Source of the DNA: DATEPR01 sp036491115
GTDB taxonomy: Bacteria > Actinomycetota > Actinomycetes > Mycobacteriales > Pseudonocardiaceae
Direction of reading: 5' to 3'
NCBI GenBank assembly: GCA_036491115.1
Contig: DASXCQ010000059.1
Coordinates: 1 to 64,000 of the forward strand
Length of the DNA stretch: 64,000 bases
This document shows, one piece after another, positions 28,427 through 36,158 of the stretch. The position numbers and the translations under genes are program-made. The first letter of the stretch is position 1. Each line of letters opens with the position of its first letter. Under the pieces are notes generated by a model. It worked only from the letters and a program-made list of their open reading frames with translations. It did not search any database and had not been told where the DNA came from.

Positions 28427-28464
28427 AACGCCCCGGCCCCCGGAATGGGGTTCGCCGGGGCGTT
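28427..28464 (-). terminator. Hairpin between groES and groEL1 (possible attenuator)
   Basis: AACGCCCCGGC (28427-28437) pairs with 28454-28464 (11 bp), and the loop contains a further CCCC/GGGG pairing (28438-28441 with 28447-28450). On the minus strand the stem ends in TTT. Located after groES, it could lower groEL1 expression relative to groES or protect a processed end. Confidence 0.6.
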
Positions 28465-28486
28465 GGGCGTCGTTCGGTGACGGTCG

Positions 28487-28780
28487 TCAGTTGATGACGG
28501 CCAGCACGTCGCGAGCGGACAGGATCAAGTAGTCCTCACCGTTGTACTTGACCTCGGTGCCGCCGTACTTGGAGTAGATGACGACGTCACCAACGGCGAC
28601 GTCCACCGGAACACGGTTGCCCTTGTCGTCGATACGACCGGGACCGACCGCCAGAACCTTGCCCTCCTGGGGCTTCTCCTTGGCGGTGTCCGGGATGACG
28701 AGGCCGGAAGCCGTCGTCGACTCGGCCTCACTCGCCTGGACAACAATCTTGTCCTCGAGCGGCTTGATGTTCACGCTCAC
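28487..28780 (-). CDS. groES: Co-chaperonin GroES (Hsp10)
   Basis: A 97-residue heptameric lid for GroEL. The sequence MSVNIKPLEDKIVVQASEAE, the mobile-loop segment TTASGLVIPDTAKEKPQ and EVKYNGEDYLILSARDVLAVI are typical. The GTG start is fixed by GGAGGT seven bases upstream. It heads the groES-groEL1 operon, with a CIRCE element and consensus-like promoter about 110 bp upstream. Confidence 0.97.
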   Translation of the reverse strand: MSVNIKPLEDKIVVQASEAESTTASGLVIPDTAKEKPQEGKVLAVGPGRIDDKGNRVPVDVAVGDVVIYSKYGGTEVKYNGEDYLILSARDVLAVIN

Positions 28781-28891
28781 CGGAATGACCTCCACGGGTC
28801 GTCGAAAGCGTTGGCAGGTACCTGTTGTTGCATTGTTCGACGCCTGCCACCCCGCCGTCGCGGGTGCCGGGGCGGTGCTGGTGCCGTGCGA

Positions 28892-28918
28892 CTGGCACTC
28901 TACCCATGCGAGTGCTAA
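28892..28918. promoter_or_regulatory. CIRCE element (HrcA operator) of groES-groEL1
   Basis: CTGGCACTC-N9-GAGTGCTAA matches the CIRCE consensus TTAGCACTC-N9-GAGTGCTAA with two changes in the outer bases of one arm. It is the known binding site of the heat-shock repressor HrcA. It overlaps the groES promoter. Confidence 0.92.
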
Positions 28919-28926
28919 CCCTTCAA
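28897..28926 (-). promoter_or_regulatory. groES promoter
   Basis: On the minus strand TTGAAG (28921-28926), an 18-bp spacer and TAGAGT (28897-28902) form a housekeeping-type promoter. The CIRCE operator covers the spacer and -10, so HrcA binding would block polymerase. The leader is about 110 bases. Confidence 0.75.
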
Positions 28927-29046
28927 GGAGGGGTCCCCGTACTCGGGCCGAGGTGCCTCCCGTGCCTGGCCGGCAGCCGCCATCGCAGGGCTGTGACCAG
29001 CCGGGTGACCGTCCGTCCACCCGATGATGGATCATGGGGAGTCGTG

Positions 29047-30024
29047 GTGGCTGGCCCTGCTGTCGTCGACTACGACCCGACCTGGCCGGCGGTGTTCGAG
29101 CACCTCCGACGTCCGATCGCCTCGGCCGTCGGCGATCTCGCGCTGACCGTCGAGCACGTGGGCAGTACGTCCGTGCCCGGCCTGGCCGCCAAGCCGATCA
29201 TCGACATGGACGTGGTCGCCCGCGAGCCGGCCGACGTGCCCGAGCTGATCGCCAGGCTGGCGCCACTGGGCTACCGGCACACCGGTGACCAGGGCATTCC
29301 CGGCCGGGAGGCGTTCCAGGAACCAGCCGGCCCGCCGCCGCACCATCTGTACGTCGTGGTGGCCGGCAACGCCCCGCACAACGATCACGTGCTGTTCCGG
29401 GACTACCTGCGGCGCCATCCGCACGCGGTCGCCGGCTACACCGCACGCAAGCGCGAACTGGCCGACCTGCTCGCGGTCGATCGGGCGGCCTACGTCGACG
29501 CGAAAGCCGACGTCGTGACCGACATCCTGCGGCGGGCGCGGGCCGAGCACCGGCCCGATCTGACGTCCCGACCGATGTCCGACGACGAGATCCGGGCGTT
29601 CGCCCGGCGCCACCTGGACACCTACGTGGCCGAGCGTGTCGACTCCGGGGAGACACCCGAACAGGCCCGGGCGCACGCCGACGGGGAGTGGGAGCGGTAC
29701 TTCCCCGGTGGCACTCCCGCGGCCGGGCATCGGCTGTTCCGGCTGCTGGCGGGGGACGTGCCGGCCGGGGTGCTGTGGCTGGGGCCGTCGCCGGACGGGC
29801 GGGCCGGACTGGACTGGATCTACTACGTCGAGATCGACGAGGACCTGCGCGGCCGGGGTTACGGGCGGGCCGCGCTGGGGATCGCCGAGCGGGACGCCGG
29901 TACGCGCGGGGCGGAGCGGTTGGGGCTCAACGTGTTCGGCGGCAACGCGGTCGCCAGGCGGCTGTACGAGTCGGCGGGCTACCAGCCGGCGGCGATCAAC
30001 ATGGTCAAGCGCCTAGGCCACTGA
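29047..30024 (+). CDS. GrpB (UPF0157) nucleotidyltransferase-like domain fused to GNAT acetyltransferase
   Basis: About 325 residues in two domains. Residues 1-165 are a GrpB/UPF0157 domain: VVDYDPTWPAVFEHL, the HVGSTSVPGLAAKPIIDMDV nucleotidyltransferase-like motif, and HHLYVVVAGN. Residues about 180-325 are a GNAT domain with WIYYVEIDEDLRGRGYGRAAL (acetyl-CoA loop RGRGYG) and LGLNVFGGNAVARRLYESAGY. The fusion suggests one substrate handled by both domains, but no activity can be assigned. GTG 29044 or 29047 follow GGGGAG; the latter has better spacing. Its 3' end overlaps the convergent GntR gene by 12 bp. Confidence 0.85.
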   Translation: MAGPAVVDYDPTWPAVFEHLRRPIASAVGDLALTVEHVGSTSVPGLAAKPIIDMDVVAREPADVPELIARLAPLGYRHTGDQGIPGREAFQEPAGPPPHHLYVVVAGNAPHNDHVLFRDYLRRHPHAVAGYTARKRELADLLAVDRAAYVDAKADVVTDILRRARAEHRPDLTSRPMSDDEIRAFARRHLDTYVAERVDSGETPEQARAHADGEWERYFPGGTPAAGHRLFRLLAGDVPAGVLWLGPSPDGRAGLDWIYYVEIDEDLRGRGYGRAALGIAERDAGTRGAERLGLNVFGGNAVARRLYESAGYQPAAINMVKRLGH

Positions 30025-30714
30025 GTACGCCTCGACCAGTTGGCGCTCCGCGTCGTCCAGATAGGTCGCGAGCATCGCGGTCGCGGTCTCCCGGTCGCCC
30101 TCGGCGAGCCGGCCGACGATCTCCCGGTTACGCGTCAGGTACGGCTCGTGGAACCGCTTGGGGTCGGCCATCACGTGGAAGACCAGCCGTAGTTCGGCGA
30201 GGATGCCGCGCATCAGGTCGTCCAGCCGACCGCTGCCGGCCATGGCGACCAGCGCCCGGTGGAACCGGATGTTGGCGGTGCCCAGGCCCTGCCAGTCGCC
30301 GTTCGCCTCGGCCGCCTCGCCGTCGGCGACCGCGGACCACGCGCGTTCGATCCGGTCGGCGTCCGCCGTGCCGGTGGACACGGCGCCGCACTCGATGACC
30401 TTGCGCACCTGATAGAGGTCCACGACGTCGTGCACGGTCAACACCCGCACCGACACGCCCCGGTAGGGCTCGTGCAGCAGCAGTCGCTCGTGGGTGAGCA
30501 GGCGGAACGCCTCGCGCAGCGTGTTGCGCGAGATCTTCAGCTCGACGCCGATGGCCTCCTCGGACAGCCGGGAGCCCGGTTGGTAGTAGCCGTCGGTGAT
30601 CCGGTTCCGCAGCACGTCGGCGACCTGCTCGGCGATGCTCGGCCGGGCCAGGGGGGACGCGGAGCCGGAAGCTTCCGCCGAGATGACCGATTCGCTGGAC
30701 ACGACATCAGTCAA
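30013..30714 (-). CDS. GntR-family regulator (FadR/FCD subfamily)
   Basis: About 233 residues. The N-terminal winged helix includes IAEQVADVLRNRITDGYYQPGSRL and KISRNTLREAFRLL. The C-terminal FCD ligand domain (about 100-225) includes NIRFHRALVAMAGS, with metal-binding-type His residues. It is divergent from the transporter/hydro-lyase pair across 114 bp containing a perfect palindrome, so it probably represses that pair until an organic-acid ligand binds. The listed start is TTG 30714; GTG 30702 is a reasonable alternative. Confidence 0.9.
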   Translation of the reverse strand: MTDVVSSESVISAEASGSASPLARPSIAEQVADVLRNRITDGYYQPGSRLSEEAIGVELKISRNTLREAFRLLTHERLLLHEPYRGVSVRVLTVHDVVDLYQVRKVIECGAVSTGTADADRIERAWSAVADGEAAEANGDWQGLGTANIRFHRALVAMAGSGRLDDLMRGILAELRLVFHVMADPKRFHEPYLTRNREIVGRLAEGDRETATAMLATYLDDAERQLVEAYSVA

Positions 30715-30750
30715 CCACTAGACACAAGAATGAAACAACTTAAGTATTGC

Positions 30751-30769
30751 AGGATTGTTGAACAATCCT
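30751..30769. promoter_or_regulatory. Candidate GntR operator palindrome
   Basis: AGGATTGTTGAACAATCCT is a perfect palindrome with 9-bp arms and one central base. The core TTGT-N3-ACAA is the FadR-subfamily GntR pattern. It lies between the divergent GntR and MFS genes, 37 bp from the listed GntR start. Confidence 0.7.
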
Positions 30770-30828
30770 CTAACGTGGTGGACGTCACACCACCGGGCCA
30801 CCGCCCGACTCACCCCAGCGAGGTGTCC

Positions 30829-32073
30829 ATGAGTACGACCTCGATCGACCAGCGCTCCGACTCCTGGTTACGCACGCTCGGCCCGGCCGGCCGGCGCGCG
30901 TTCGCCGGCGCCTTCGGCGGCTACGGGCTGGACTCGTACGACTTCCAGGTACTGCCCCTCGGGCTGGCCGCCATCGCGGCGACCTTCCACCTGACATCCG
31001 GCGCCGCCGGACTGCTGTCCACCGTCACGCTCGTCGTGTCCGCGGTGGGTGGCGTGCTGGCCGGCATGCTGGCCGACCGGATCGGCAGGGTCCGCACCCT
31101 GATGATCACCGTCGGCACGTACGCCGTGTTCACCGTGCTGTGCGGGTTCGCGCCGACCTACCCGGTCCTGCTGGTGCTGCGCGGGTTGCAGGGGCTCGGG
31201 TTCGGCGGTGAGTGGGCGATCGGCGCCGTCCTGGTCGCCGAGTACGCGCTGGCCCGCCACCGTGGTCGCATCCTGGGCTTCGTCCAGAGCTCGTGGGCGG
31301 TCGGCTGGGGTCTGGCGGTCGTCATCTACACGGTGGTGTTCTCGCTGGCCAGCCCGTCGGTGGCGTGGCGGATCCTGTTCATCACCGGCGCGCTGCCCGG
31401 CCTGCTGGTGCTGTACCTGCGCCGCCGGGTGACCGACGCTCCCGCGCCGCGCACCGACACCGTCCGCAAGCCCGGTTCGTTCACCGCGATCCTCGGCGGC
31501 GGCCTGGGCCGCACCACGTTCTTCGCGGCACTGCTGGCCACCGGCGTGCAGGGCGGCTACTACACGCTCGCCACCTGGCTGCCCACCTACCTGAAGACGG
31601 CCAGGCACCTGTCGGCCGTGGGCACCGGCGGCTACCTGGCGTTCGTGATCTCCGGCGCGTTCCTCGGCTACGTGACCGGCGGCTACCTGACCGACCTGCT
31701 CGGCAGGCGGCGCACGTTCGCCCTGTTCGCCGTGCTGTCCGCGGTGCTCATCCTGAGCTACACCCGGATCCCGGCCGGCGCCGACACCGTGGTGCTGATC
31801 CTCGGCTTCCCGCTCGGCTTCTCGTCGTCGGCGATCTTCAGCGGGTTCGGCGCGTTCCTCGCCGAGCTGTACCCGACCGCGCTGCGCGGCACGGGACAGG
31901 GCTTCACCTACAACTTCGGCCGCGCCGTCGGGGCCTTCTTCCCCACCGTCGTCGGCTTCCTCGCCAGCAGCTGGGGAATCGGCGCCGCGATGGGGTTCGG
32001 CGCCCTCGGCTACGCGATCGCGGTCGTCGCGCTGCTCGGGTTACCCGAGACAGCGGGCCGCGAGTTGACCTGA
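30829..32073 (+). CDS. MFS transporter, metabolite:proton symporter type
   Basis: A 414-residue 12-helix major facilitator protein. The loop 2-3 signature reads GMLADRIGRVRTLM and the second-half equivalent is GGYLTDLLGRRRTF. GFGGEWAIGAVLVAEY is typical of the organic-acid symporter groups (AAHS/MHS-like). The start ATG 30829 follows GAGG, although the frame stays open upstream. The UPF0317 hydro-lyase gene starts 11 bp after its stop, so the two form an operon for uptake and first-step breakdown of one compound, under the divergent GntR regulator. Confidence 0.9.
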   Translation: MSTTSIDQRSDSWLRTLGPAGRRAFAGAFGGYGLDSYDFQVLPLGLAAIAATFHLTSGAAGLLSTVTLVVSAVGGVLAGMLADRIGRVRTLMITVGTYAVFTVLCGFAPTYPVLLVLRGLQGLGFGGEWAIGAVLVAEYALARHRGRILGFVQSSWAVGWGLAVVIYTVVFSLASPSVAWRILFITGALPGLLVLYLRRRVTDAPAPRTDTVRKPGSFTAILGGGLGRTTFFAALLATGVQGGYYTLATWLPTYLKTARHLSAVGTGGYLAFVISGAFLGYVTGGYLTDLLGRRRTFALFAVLSAVLILSYTRIPAGADTVVLILGFPLGFSSSAIFSGFGAFLAELYPTALRGTGQGFTYNFGRAVGAFFPTVVGFLASSWGIGAAMGFGALGYAIAVVALLGLPETAGRELT

Positions 32074-32084
32074 GAGAAGGCACC

Positions 32085-32888
32085 ATGACAGCCATGATCT
32101 CCGTTCCGGACCCGGCGATCCTGAGCCCGGCACAGGCACGACAGTCCTTCCGCGAGGGCACCCGCCGGCCGACCGCAGGCTGGTCGCTCGGCTACGCGCA
32201 GGCCAACCTGATCGCGGTGCCGGTCGACTGGGCCTACGACGTGCTGTTGTTCTGCCAGCGCAACCCGAAACCGTGCCCGGTGCTGGACATCACCGACCCC
32301 GGCGCGGTCCAAACGGTGCTGGCCGAGGACGCCGACCTGCGCACCGACCTGCCCGGCTACCGGGTCTGGCGGCACGGTGAGCTGGTGGCGTCGCCGAACG
32401 ACGTGACCGGCCTGTGGTCGGGTGAGCTGGTCACGTTCCTCCTCGGGTGCAGCTTCACGTTCGAGACGGCGCTCGGCGAGGCATGGCTGCCGTTGCGGCA
32501 CGTGGAACAGGGCACGAACGTGCCGATGTACATCACGAACCGGCGGTGCCGGCCGGCCGGGCGGCTGCACGGCCCGCTGGTGGTGTCGATGCGCCCGATC
32601 CCCGGTGAGCTGGTGGACACGGCCGCCCGGCTCACCGGCCGGATGCCTGCCGTGCACGGCGCCCCCGTGCACGTCGGCGACCCGGCGGTACTGGGCATCG
32701 CCGATCTGGACCGGCCCGATTTCGGTGACGCGGTGCGGGCCGAACCCGGTGACGTGCCGATGTTCTGGGCGTGCGGCGTGACACCGCAGGCCGCGGTGAT
32801 GGTGTCCCGGCCGCCGTTCGCCATCACCCACCAGCCCGGCCACATGTTCATCACCGACGTGCGGGACACCGAGTACCGGATCGCCTGA
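32085..32888 (+). CDS. UPF0317/DUF1445 hydro-lyase (D-glutamate cyclase-like)
   Basis: A 267-residue protein of the DUF1445 family: AILSPAQARQSFREGTRRPT, GYAQANLIAVP and a central LLGCSFTFETAL, with ITHQPGHMFITDVRD near the end. A vertebrate relative (DGLUCY) converts D-glutamate to 5-oxoproline; bacterial members are annotated as hydro-lyases, often beside 5-oxoprolinase or transporter genes. AGAAGG precedes ATG 32085. Pairing with an organic-acid type MFS and GntR gene suggests a small acid or amino-acid derivative as substrate. It meets the tsaD gene end to end. Confidence 0.82.
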   Translation: MTAMISVPDPAILSPAQARQSFREGTRRPTAGWSLGYAQANLIAVPVDWAYDVLLFCQRNPKPCPVLDITDPGAVQTVLAEDADLRTDLPGYRVWRHGELVASPNDVTGLWSGELVTFLLGCSFTFETALGEAWLPLRHVEQGTNVPMYITNRRCRPAGRLHGPLVVSMRPIPGELVDTAARLTGRMPAVHGAPVHVGDPAVLGIADLDRPDFGDAVRAEPGDVPMFWACGVTPQAAVMVSRPPFAITHQPGHMFITDVRDTEYRIA

Positions 32889-32907
32889 CGTCGTCGCGGG
32901 CCTCGCG

Positions 32908-33954
32908 TTACACCAGCGGTAGCGCGGGGTCCGCGGAGATGTCCAGGGCGGACGGCGCCGTGCCGGCGGCCACCAGGTGCACGCCCAGGGCCGCCACCAT
33001 GGCGCCGTTGTCGGTACACAGCTTGGGTCGCGGTACCCGCAGCGTGACACCGGCGGTGTCACACCGGGTCCGGGCCAGCGCCCGCAGCCGCGAGTTGGCC
33101 GCCACACCGCCGCCGATCAGCAACTGGTCGATGCCCGCGTCGGTCGCGGCCCGGATCGCCTTGGCGGTCAACACGTCCGCCACGGCCTCCTGGAACGACG
33201 CGGCGACGTCGGACACCGGCACGTCCAGCCCGGCTCGCTGCCGGGCCTCCACCCAGCGGGCCACCGCGGTCTTCAGGCCGGAGAACGAGAAGTCGTAGGC
33301 CGCGTCCCTCGGGCCGGTCAGGCCGCGCGGGAACGCGATGGCCGCCGGGTCGCCGGCGCGCGCCGCCCGGTCCACGTAGGGGCCACCGGGGAACGGCAGG
33401 TCGAGCAGCCGCGCCACCTTGTCGAACGCCTCGCCCGCCGCGTCGTCGATGGTGGCGCCGAGGGTACGGATCGGGCTGGCCAGGTCGGTGACCTCGAGCA
33501 GGCTGGAATGCCCGCCGGACACCAGCAGCGCGAGGCTCGGCCGGTCCAGCGGGCCGTGCTCCACGGTGTCGACGGCGACGTGCGCGCCCAGGTGGTTCAC
33601 CCCGTACAGCGGCAGGTCCCAGGCCAGCGCGTACGCCTTGGCGGCGGCCAGGCCGACCAGCAGCGCACCGGCCAGACCAGGTCCGGCCGTGACCGCGATC
33701 GCGTCCACATCGGATGGTTTGACGCCCGCGACGTCCAGTGCCCGGGTCACGGTCGGGACCATCGCCTCCAGGTGCGCCCTGCTGGCCACCTCCGGCACCA
33801 CGCCACCGAACCGGGCGTGTTCGTCCACACTGGACGCGATCTCGTCGGCGAGCAGCTCGACGGTGCCGTTCGCCCTGCGCCGTACGACACCGACACCGGT
33901 CTCGTCGCAGGACGTCTCGAAGCCGACGACGATCACCTCACCCAGCACGCTCAT
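32908..33954 (-). CDS. tsaD: tRNA N6-threonylcarbamoyladenosine transferase catalytic subunit TsaD
   Basis: The 348-residue protein transfers the threonylcarbamoyl group to A37 of ANN-decoding tRNAs. It has the ASKHA fold with VIVVGFETSCDETGVGVV, the metal-binding HLGAH motif, and SGGHSSLLEV. AGEAFDKVARLL and NSRLRALARTRC are also conserved. Its ATG overlaps the rimI stop by four bases (ATGA), so tsaB-rimI-tsaD is one translationally coupled unit, as in M. tuberculosis (Rv3421c-Rv3419c). Confidence 0.97.
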   Translation of the reverse strand: MSVLGEVIVVGFETSCDETGVGVVRRRANGTVELLADEIASSVDEHARFGGVVPEVASRAHLEAMVPTVTRALDVAGVKPSDVDAIAVTAGPGLAGALLVGLAAAKAYALAWDLPLYGVNHLGAHVAVDTVEHGPLDRPSLALLVSGGHSSLLEVTDLASPIRTLGATIDDAAGEAFDKVARLLDLPFPGGPYVDRAARAGDPAAIAFPRGLTGPRDAAYDFSFSGLKTAVARWVEARQRAGLDVPVSDVAASFQEAVADVLTAKAIRAATDAGIDQLLIGGGVAANSRLRALARTRCDTAGVTLRVPRPKLCTDNGAMVAALGVHLVAAGTAPSALDISADPALPLV

Positions 33955-34433
33955 TCGAACCCCTCGCGCCCGGCCGGTGGCCTACCCATCGTGTAGGCGT
34001 CCGCGTTGGACGGCTGGTAGTAGTGCCTGCGCACGCCGAGCCGGGCGAAACCGTGTGCCTCGTACAACCGGATCGCGGGCTCGTTGTCGGTGCGGACCTC
34101 CAGGAACACCGGCGCGGACACCTCGTCGGCGACGGCCAGCAACGCGCGCAGCAGTGCTGTGCCCACGCCCTTGCCCTGCCAGGCCGGGTCGACGCCGATG
34201 GTGTGCACGCTGGTCTCCAGGTCGCCCTTCCGGCCGGCGACGGCCAACCCGGCGTAGCCGATCAGCGTGTCGCCGGCGTAGGCGCCGAAGTAGTAGTGGC
34301 CGGCGCGCAGCTCGGAGCGCAGCGTGGCCAGGCTCCACGGGTCGTCCTCGGGGAACAGGACCCGTTCCAGCTCGGCGCAGCGGGGCAGGTCGGACTCGCG
34401 TAGCTGGGCCACCCGCACTGCGACCGTAGTCAT
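33951..34433 (-). CDS. rimI: Ribosomal protein S18 alanine N-acetyltransferase RimI
   Basis: A 160-residue GNAT enzyme that acetylates N-terminal residues, classically of ribosomal protein S18. The acetyl-CoA segment VHTIGVDPAWQGKGVGTALL and the C-terminal NEPAIRLYEAHGFARLGVRRHYY are diagnostic. It overlaps tsaB upstream and tsaD downstream by four bases each. The same trio order occurs in mycobacteria. Confidence 0.95.
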   Translation of the reverse strand: MTTVAVRVAQLRESDLPRCAELERVLFPEDDPWSLATLRSELRAGHYYFGAYAGDTLIGYAGLAVAGRKGDLETSVHTIGVDPAWQGKGVGTALLRALLAVADEVSAPVFLEVRTDNEPAIRLYEAHGFARLGVRRHYYQPSNADAYTMGRPPAGREGFE

Positions 34434-35092
34434 GCGGTGACCTTCTTCCTCGGGCCGGGCTCCACGGCGTCCGGCCGGCGCAGGTACAGCGGCCGGAACT
34501 CATCCGGCGGCGCACCGGCCAGCACCTGGCCGGCGACGACCGCGACCAGCCCGGCCGGCGAGGGGTACTCGGGCGCCACCACCGGCAACCCCAGCACGTC
34601 GGCGTAGCGGGTCGCGCCCTCACCGGCGGCGGCCTCGGCGGCGTAGCCGGTGAGCGTGGCCGGCGGGACGACGTCCGGGCCGGCGACCCGGTGACCGGTG
34701 GCGTCGTAGGCGGCCCAGTAGACCTCGCGGCGACGGGCGTCGGTGACGACCAGCAGCGGTGCGCCGGTGTAGGCGTCGTGGGCGATCGCGTCCAGCGTGC
34801 ACACCCCGTGCACCGGCCTGCCCAGCCCGTGGCCGAGCGCCGCGGCCGTGACCATGCCGACCCGCAGGCCGGTGAACGGCCCCGGCCCGGTGCCGCACAC
34901 GATGGCATCGACGTCACCGGTGCGCAGACCGGCGTCGGCGAGCGCCGCCTGGACGTGCGGGGTGAGCAGTTCGCCGTGTGCGCGGGCGTCGACGGTGACG
35001 CGGGCGGCCAGTTGTTCCACGGTCCCGGCGTCCAGTCTGACGACACCTGCGGTCACCGCGGGGGTCGCGGTGTCGATGGCGAGCACGATCAC
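34430..35092 (-). CDS. tsaB: tRNA threonylcarbamoyladenosine biosynthesis protein TsaB
   Basis: A 220-residue paralogue of TsaD that scaffolds the TsaBDE complex. It begins VLAIDTATPAVTAGVV and has GTGPGPFTGLRVGMVTAAALG, both typical. It is the first gene of tsaB-rimI-tsaD. In many actinobacteria tsaE sits immediately upstream, but here tsaE lies about 3 kb away beyond an inserted block. The upstream promoter region is shared with the divergent MerR gene. Confidence 0.95.
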   Translation of the reverse strand: MIVLAIDTATPAVTAGVVRLDAGTVEQLAARVTVDARAHGELLTPHVQAALADAGLRTGDVDAIVCGTGPGPFTGLRVGMVTAAALGHGLGRPVHGVCTLDAIAHDAYTGAPLLVVTDARRREVYWAAYDATGHRVAGPDVVPPATLTGYAAEAAAGEGATRYADVLGLPVVAPEYPSPAGLVAVVAGQVLAGAPPDEFRPLYLRRPDAVEPGPRKKVTA

Positions 35093-35117
35093 GGTGTTCA
35101 GGGTACGAGAACTGGAC

Positions 35118-35135
35118 TTGACGCCGATGTCAAGG
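35118..35135. promoter_or_regulatory. Candidate MerR operator dyad
   Basis: CTTGAC-N6-GTCAAG is a perfect inverted repeat in the 74-bp gap between divergent tsaB and merR. The spacing is like MerR-family sites. On the minus strand it contains a consensus -35 TTGACA. Binding by the adjacent MerR protein is inferred. Confidence 0.5.
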
Positions 35136-35166
35136 CTTACTGTCGGCCGGGTACGAGGGAGGACGG

Positions 35167-35574
35167 ATGCGCATCGGGGAACTGGCCGAGCGGGCCGGAA
35201 CGAGCAGCAGGTCCCTGCGGTACTACGAACAGCAGGGCCTGTTGACGACGCGGCGCACGGCGAGCGGTCACCGCGACTACGACGAGTCGGACCTGCGGCT
35301 GGTGCACCAGATCCGCACGCTGTTGGCGATCGGGTTCGGGCTGGAGGAGACCCGGCCGTTCGTCGAATGCCTGCGGTCCGGGCACGAGTCCGGCGGCGAG
35401 TGCCCCGCGTCGATCGCGGTGTACCGGCGCAAGCTCGCCGAGGTCGAGTCGTACATCGACCGGCTCACCGAGGTCCGCGACCACCTGCGGGAGCAGCTGG
35501 CCGATGTGGCCGACCCCGACGCGCCGATGACCGGGAAGGAGTCCCCATGTCGGTTCCGACACGGCGGGCAGTGA
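35167..35574 (+). CDS. MerR-family transcriptional regulator
   Basis: A 135-residue regulator with an N-terminal helix-turn-helix (RIGELAERAGTSSRSLRYYEQQGLL), a second wing with GHRDY, and a long dimerisation coiled coil (about 78-118). Cys residues in VECLRSGHESGGECPAS might sense thiol oxidation or a metal, but the spacing does not match SoxR (CxxCxC) or CueR. GAGGGAGGACGG precedes ATG 35167. The thioredoxin gene starts inside its 3' end, suggesting it controls a redox gene pair including itself. Confidence 0.9.
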   Translation: MRIGELAERAGTSSRSLRYYEQQGLLTTRRTASGHRDYDESDLRLVHQIRTLLAIGFGLEETRPFVECLRSGHESGGECPASIAVYRRKLAEVESYIDRLTEVRDHLREQLADVADPDAPMTGKESPCRFRHGGQ

Positions 35575-35885
35575 CCGAGGTAACCGATGCGACCTTCGCC
35601 ACCGAGGTGTTGGCCGCCGACCAGCCGGTGCTGGTCGAGTTCTGGGCGACGTGGTGCGGTCCGTGCCGGATGGTCGGGCCGGTGCTCGCCGAGCTGGCTG
35701 AGGAACACGCGGACCGGTGGCGGGTGGTGAAGATGGATTCCGACGCGAACCCGACGACGATGCGGGACCTGCGGATCATGGGCGTGCCCACGATGATCTT
35801 GTTCAAGGACGGCCAGGCGGTCGCGTCGCTGGTCGGGGCGCGGGCCAAGCAGGCCGTGTGGCGGGCGTTCGAGCAGCACCTCTGA
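35547..35885 (+). CDS. trxA: Thioredoxin
   Basis: A 112-residue thioredoxin with the canonical WCGPC active site (Cys37 and Cys40), the cis-proline motif GVPTM and the buried Asp/Lys of the fold. It reduces protein disulfides. ATG 35547 is preceded by GGAAGGAG and lies 28 bp inside the end of the MerR gene, in another frame, so translation is coupled. It may be a MerR-controlled stress thioredoxin rather than the main housekeeping copy. Confidence 0.93.
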   Translation: MSVPTRRAVTEVTDATFATEVLAADQPVLVEFWATWCGPCRMVGPVLAELAEEHADRWRVVKMDSDANPTTMRDLRIMGVPTMILFKDGQAVASLVGARAKQAVWRAFEQHL

Positions 35886-36145
35886 TCCGCGCGTCCCAGG
35901 TAGTGGAACGCGAGCAACCGAAGCCGGACCGGTCACGTCCTTACTCGTGAGCGGACCTGACCAGTCCGGCTCGACACCGGGTCCTGGATCTCGGTGTGCC
36001 TTCGATGGTCGGGGGGTCGCCGTTCGCGGCGGCCCCCCGGCGCATGTTCTGGGACGTCGTCGGTCGCCGGCCGGTTCCCTTCTTCCGGACAGCCGTCGTG
36101 GCGTCAGGGTGGCCGCGGTCGACGGCGGTCCGCTGTGGGCGCAAG

Positions 36146-36151
36146 TAATGT
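36146..36151 (+). promoter_or_regulatory. Candidate -10 of leaderless matB transcript
   Basis: TAATGT fits TANNNT and lies seven bases before ATG 36159. There is no Shine-Dalgarno sequence. The rest of the 273-base gap after trxA (35886-36158) shows nothing else recognisable. Confidence 0.45.
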
Positions 36152-36158
36152 CGCTGAC

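Noticed and set aside
35886..36158. Gap between trxA and matB searched for a small gene
   Set aside because: Open frames here lack ribosome sites and conservation signs; only a -10-like box near matB was kept.
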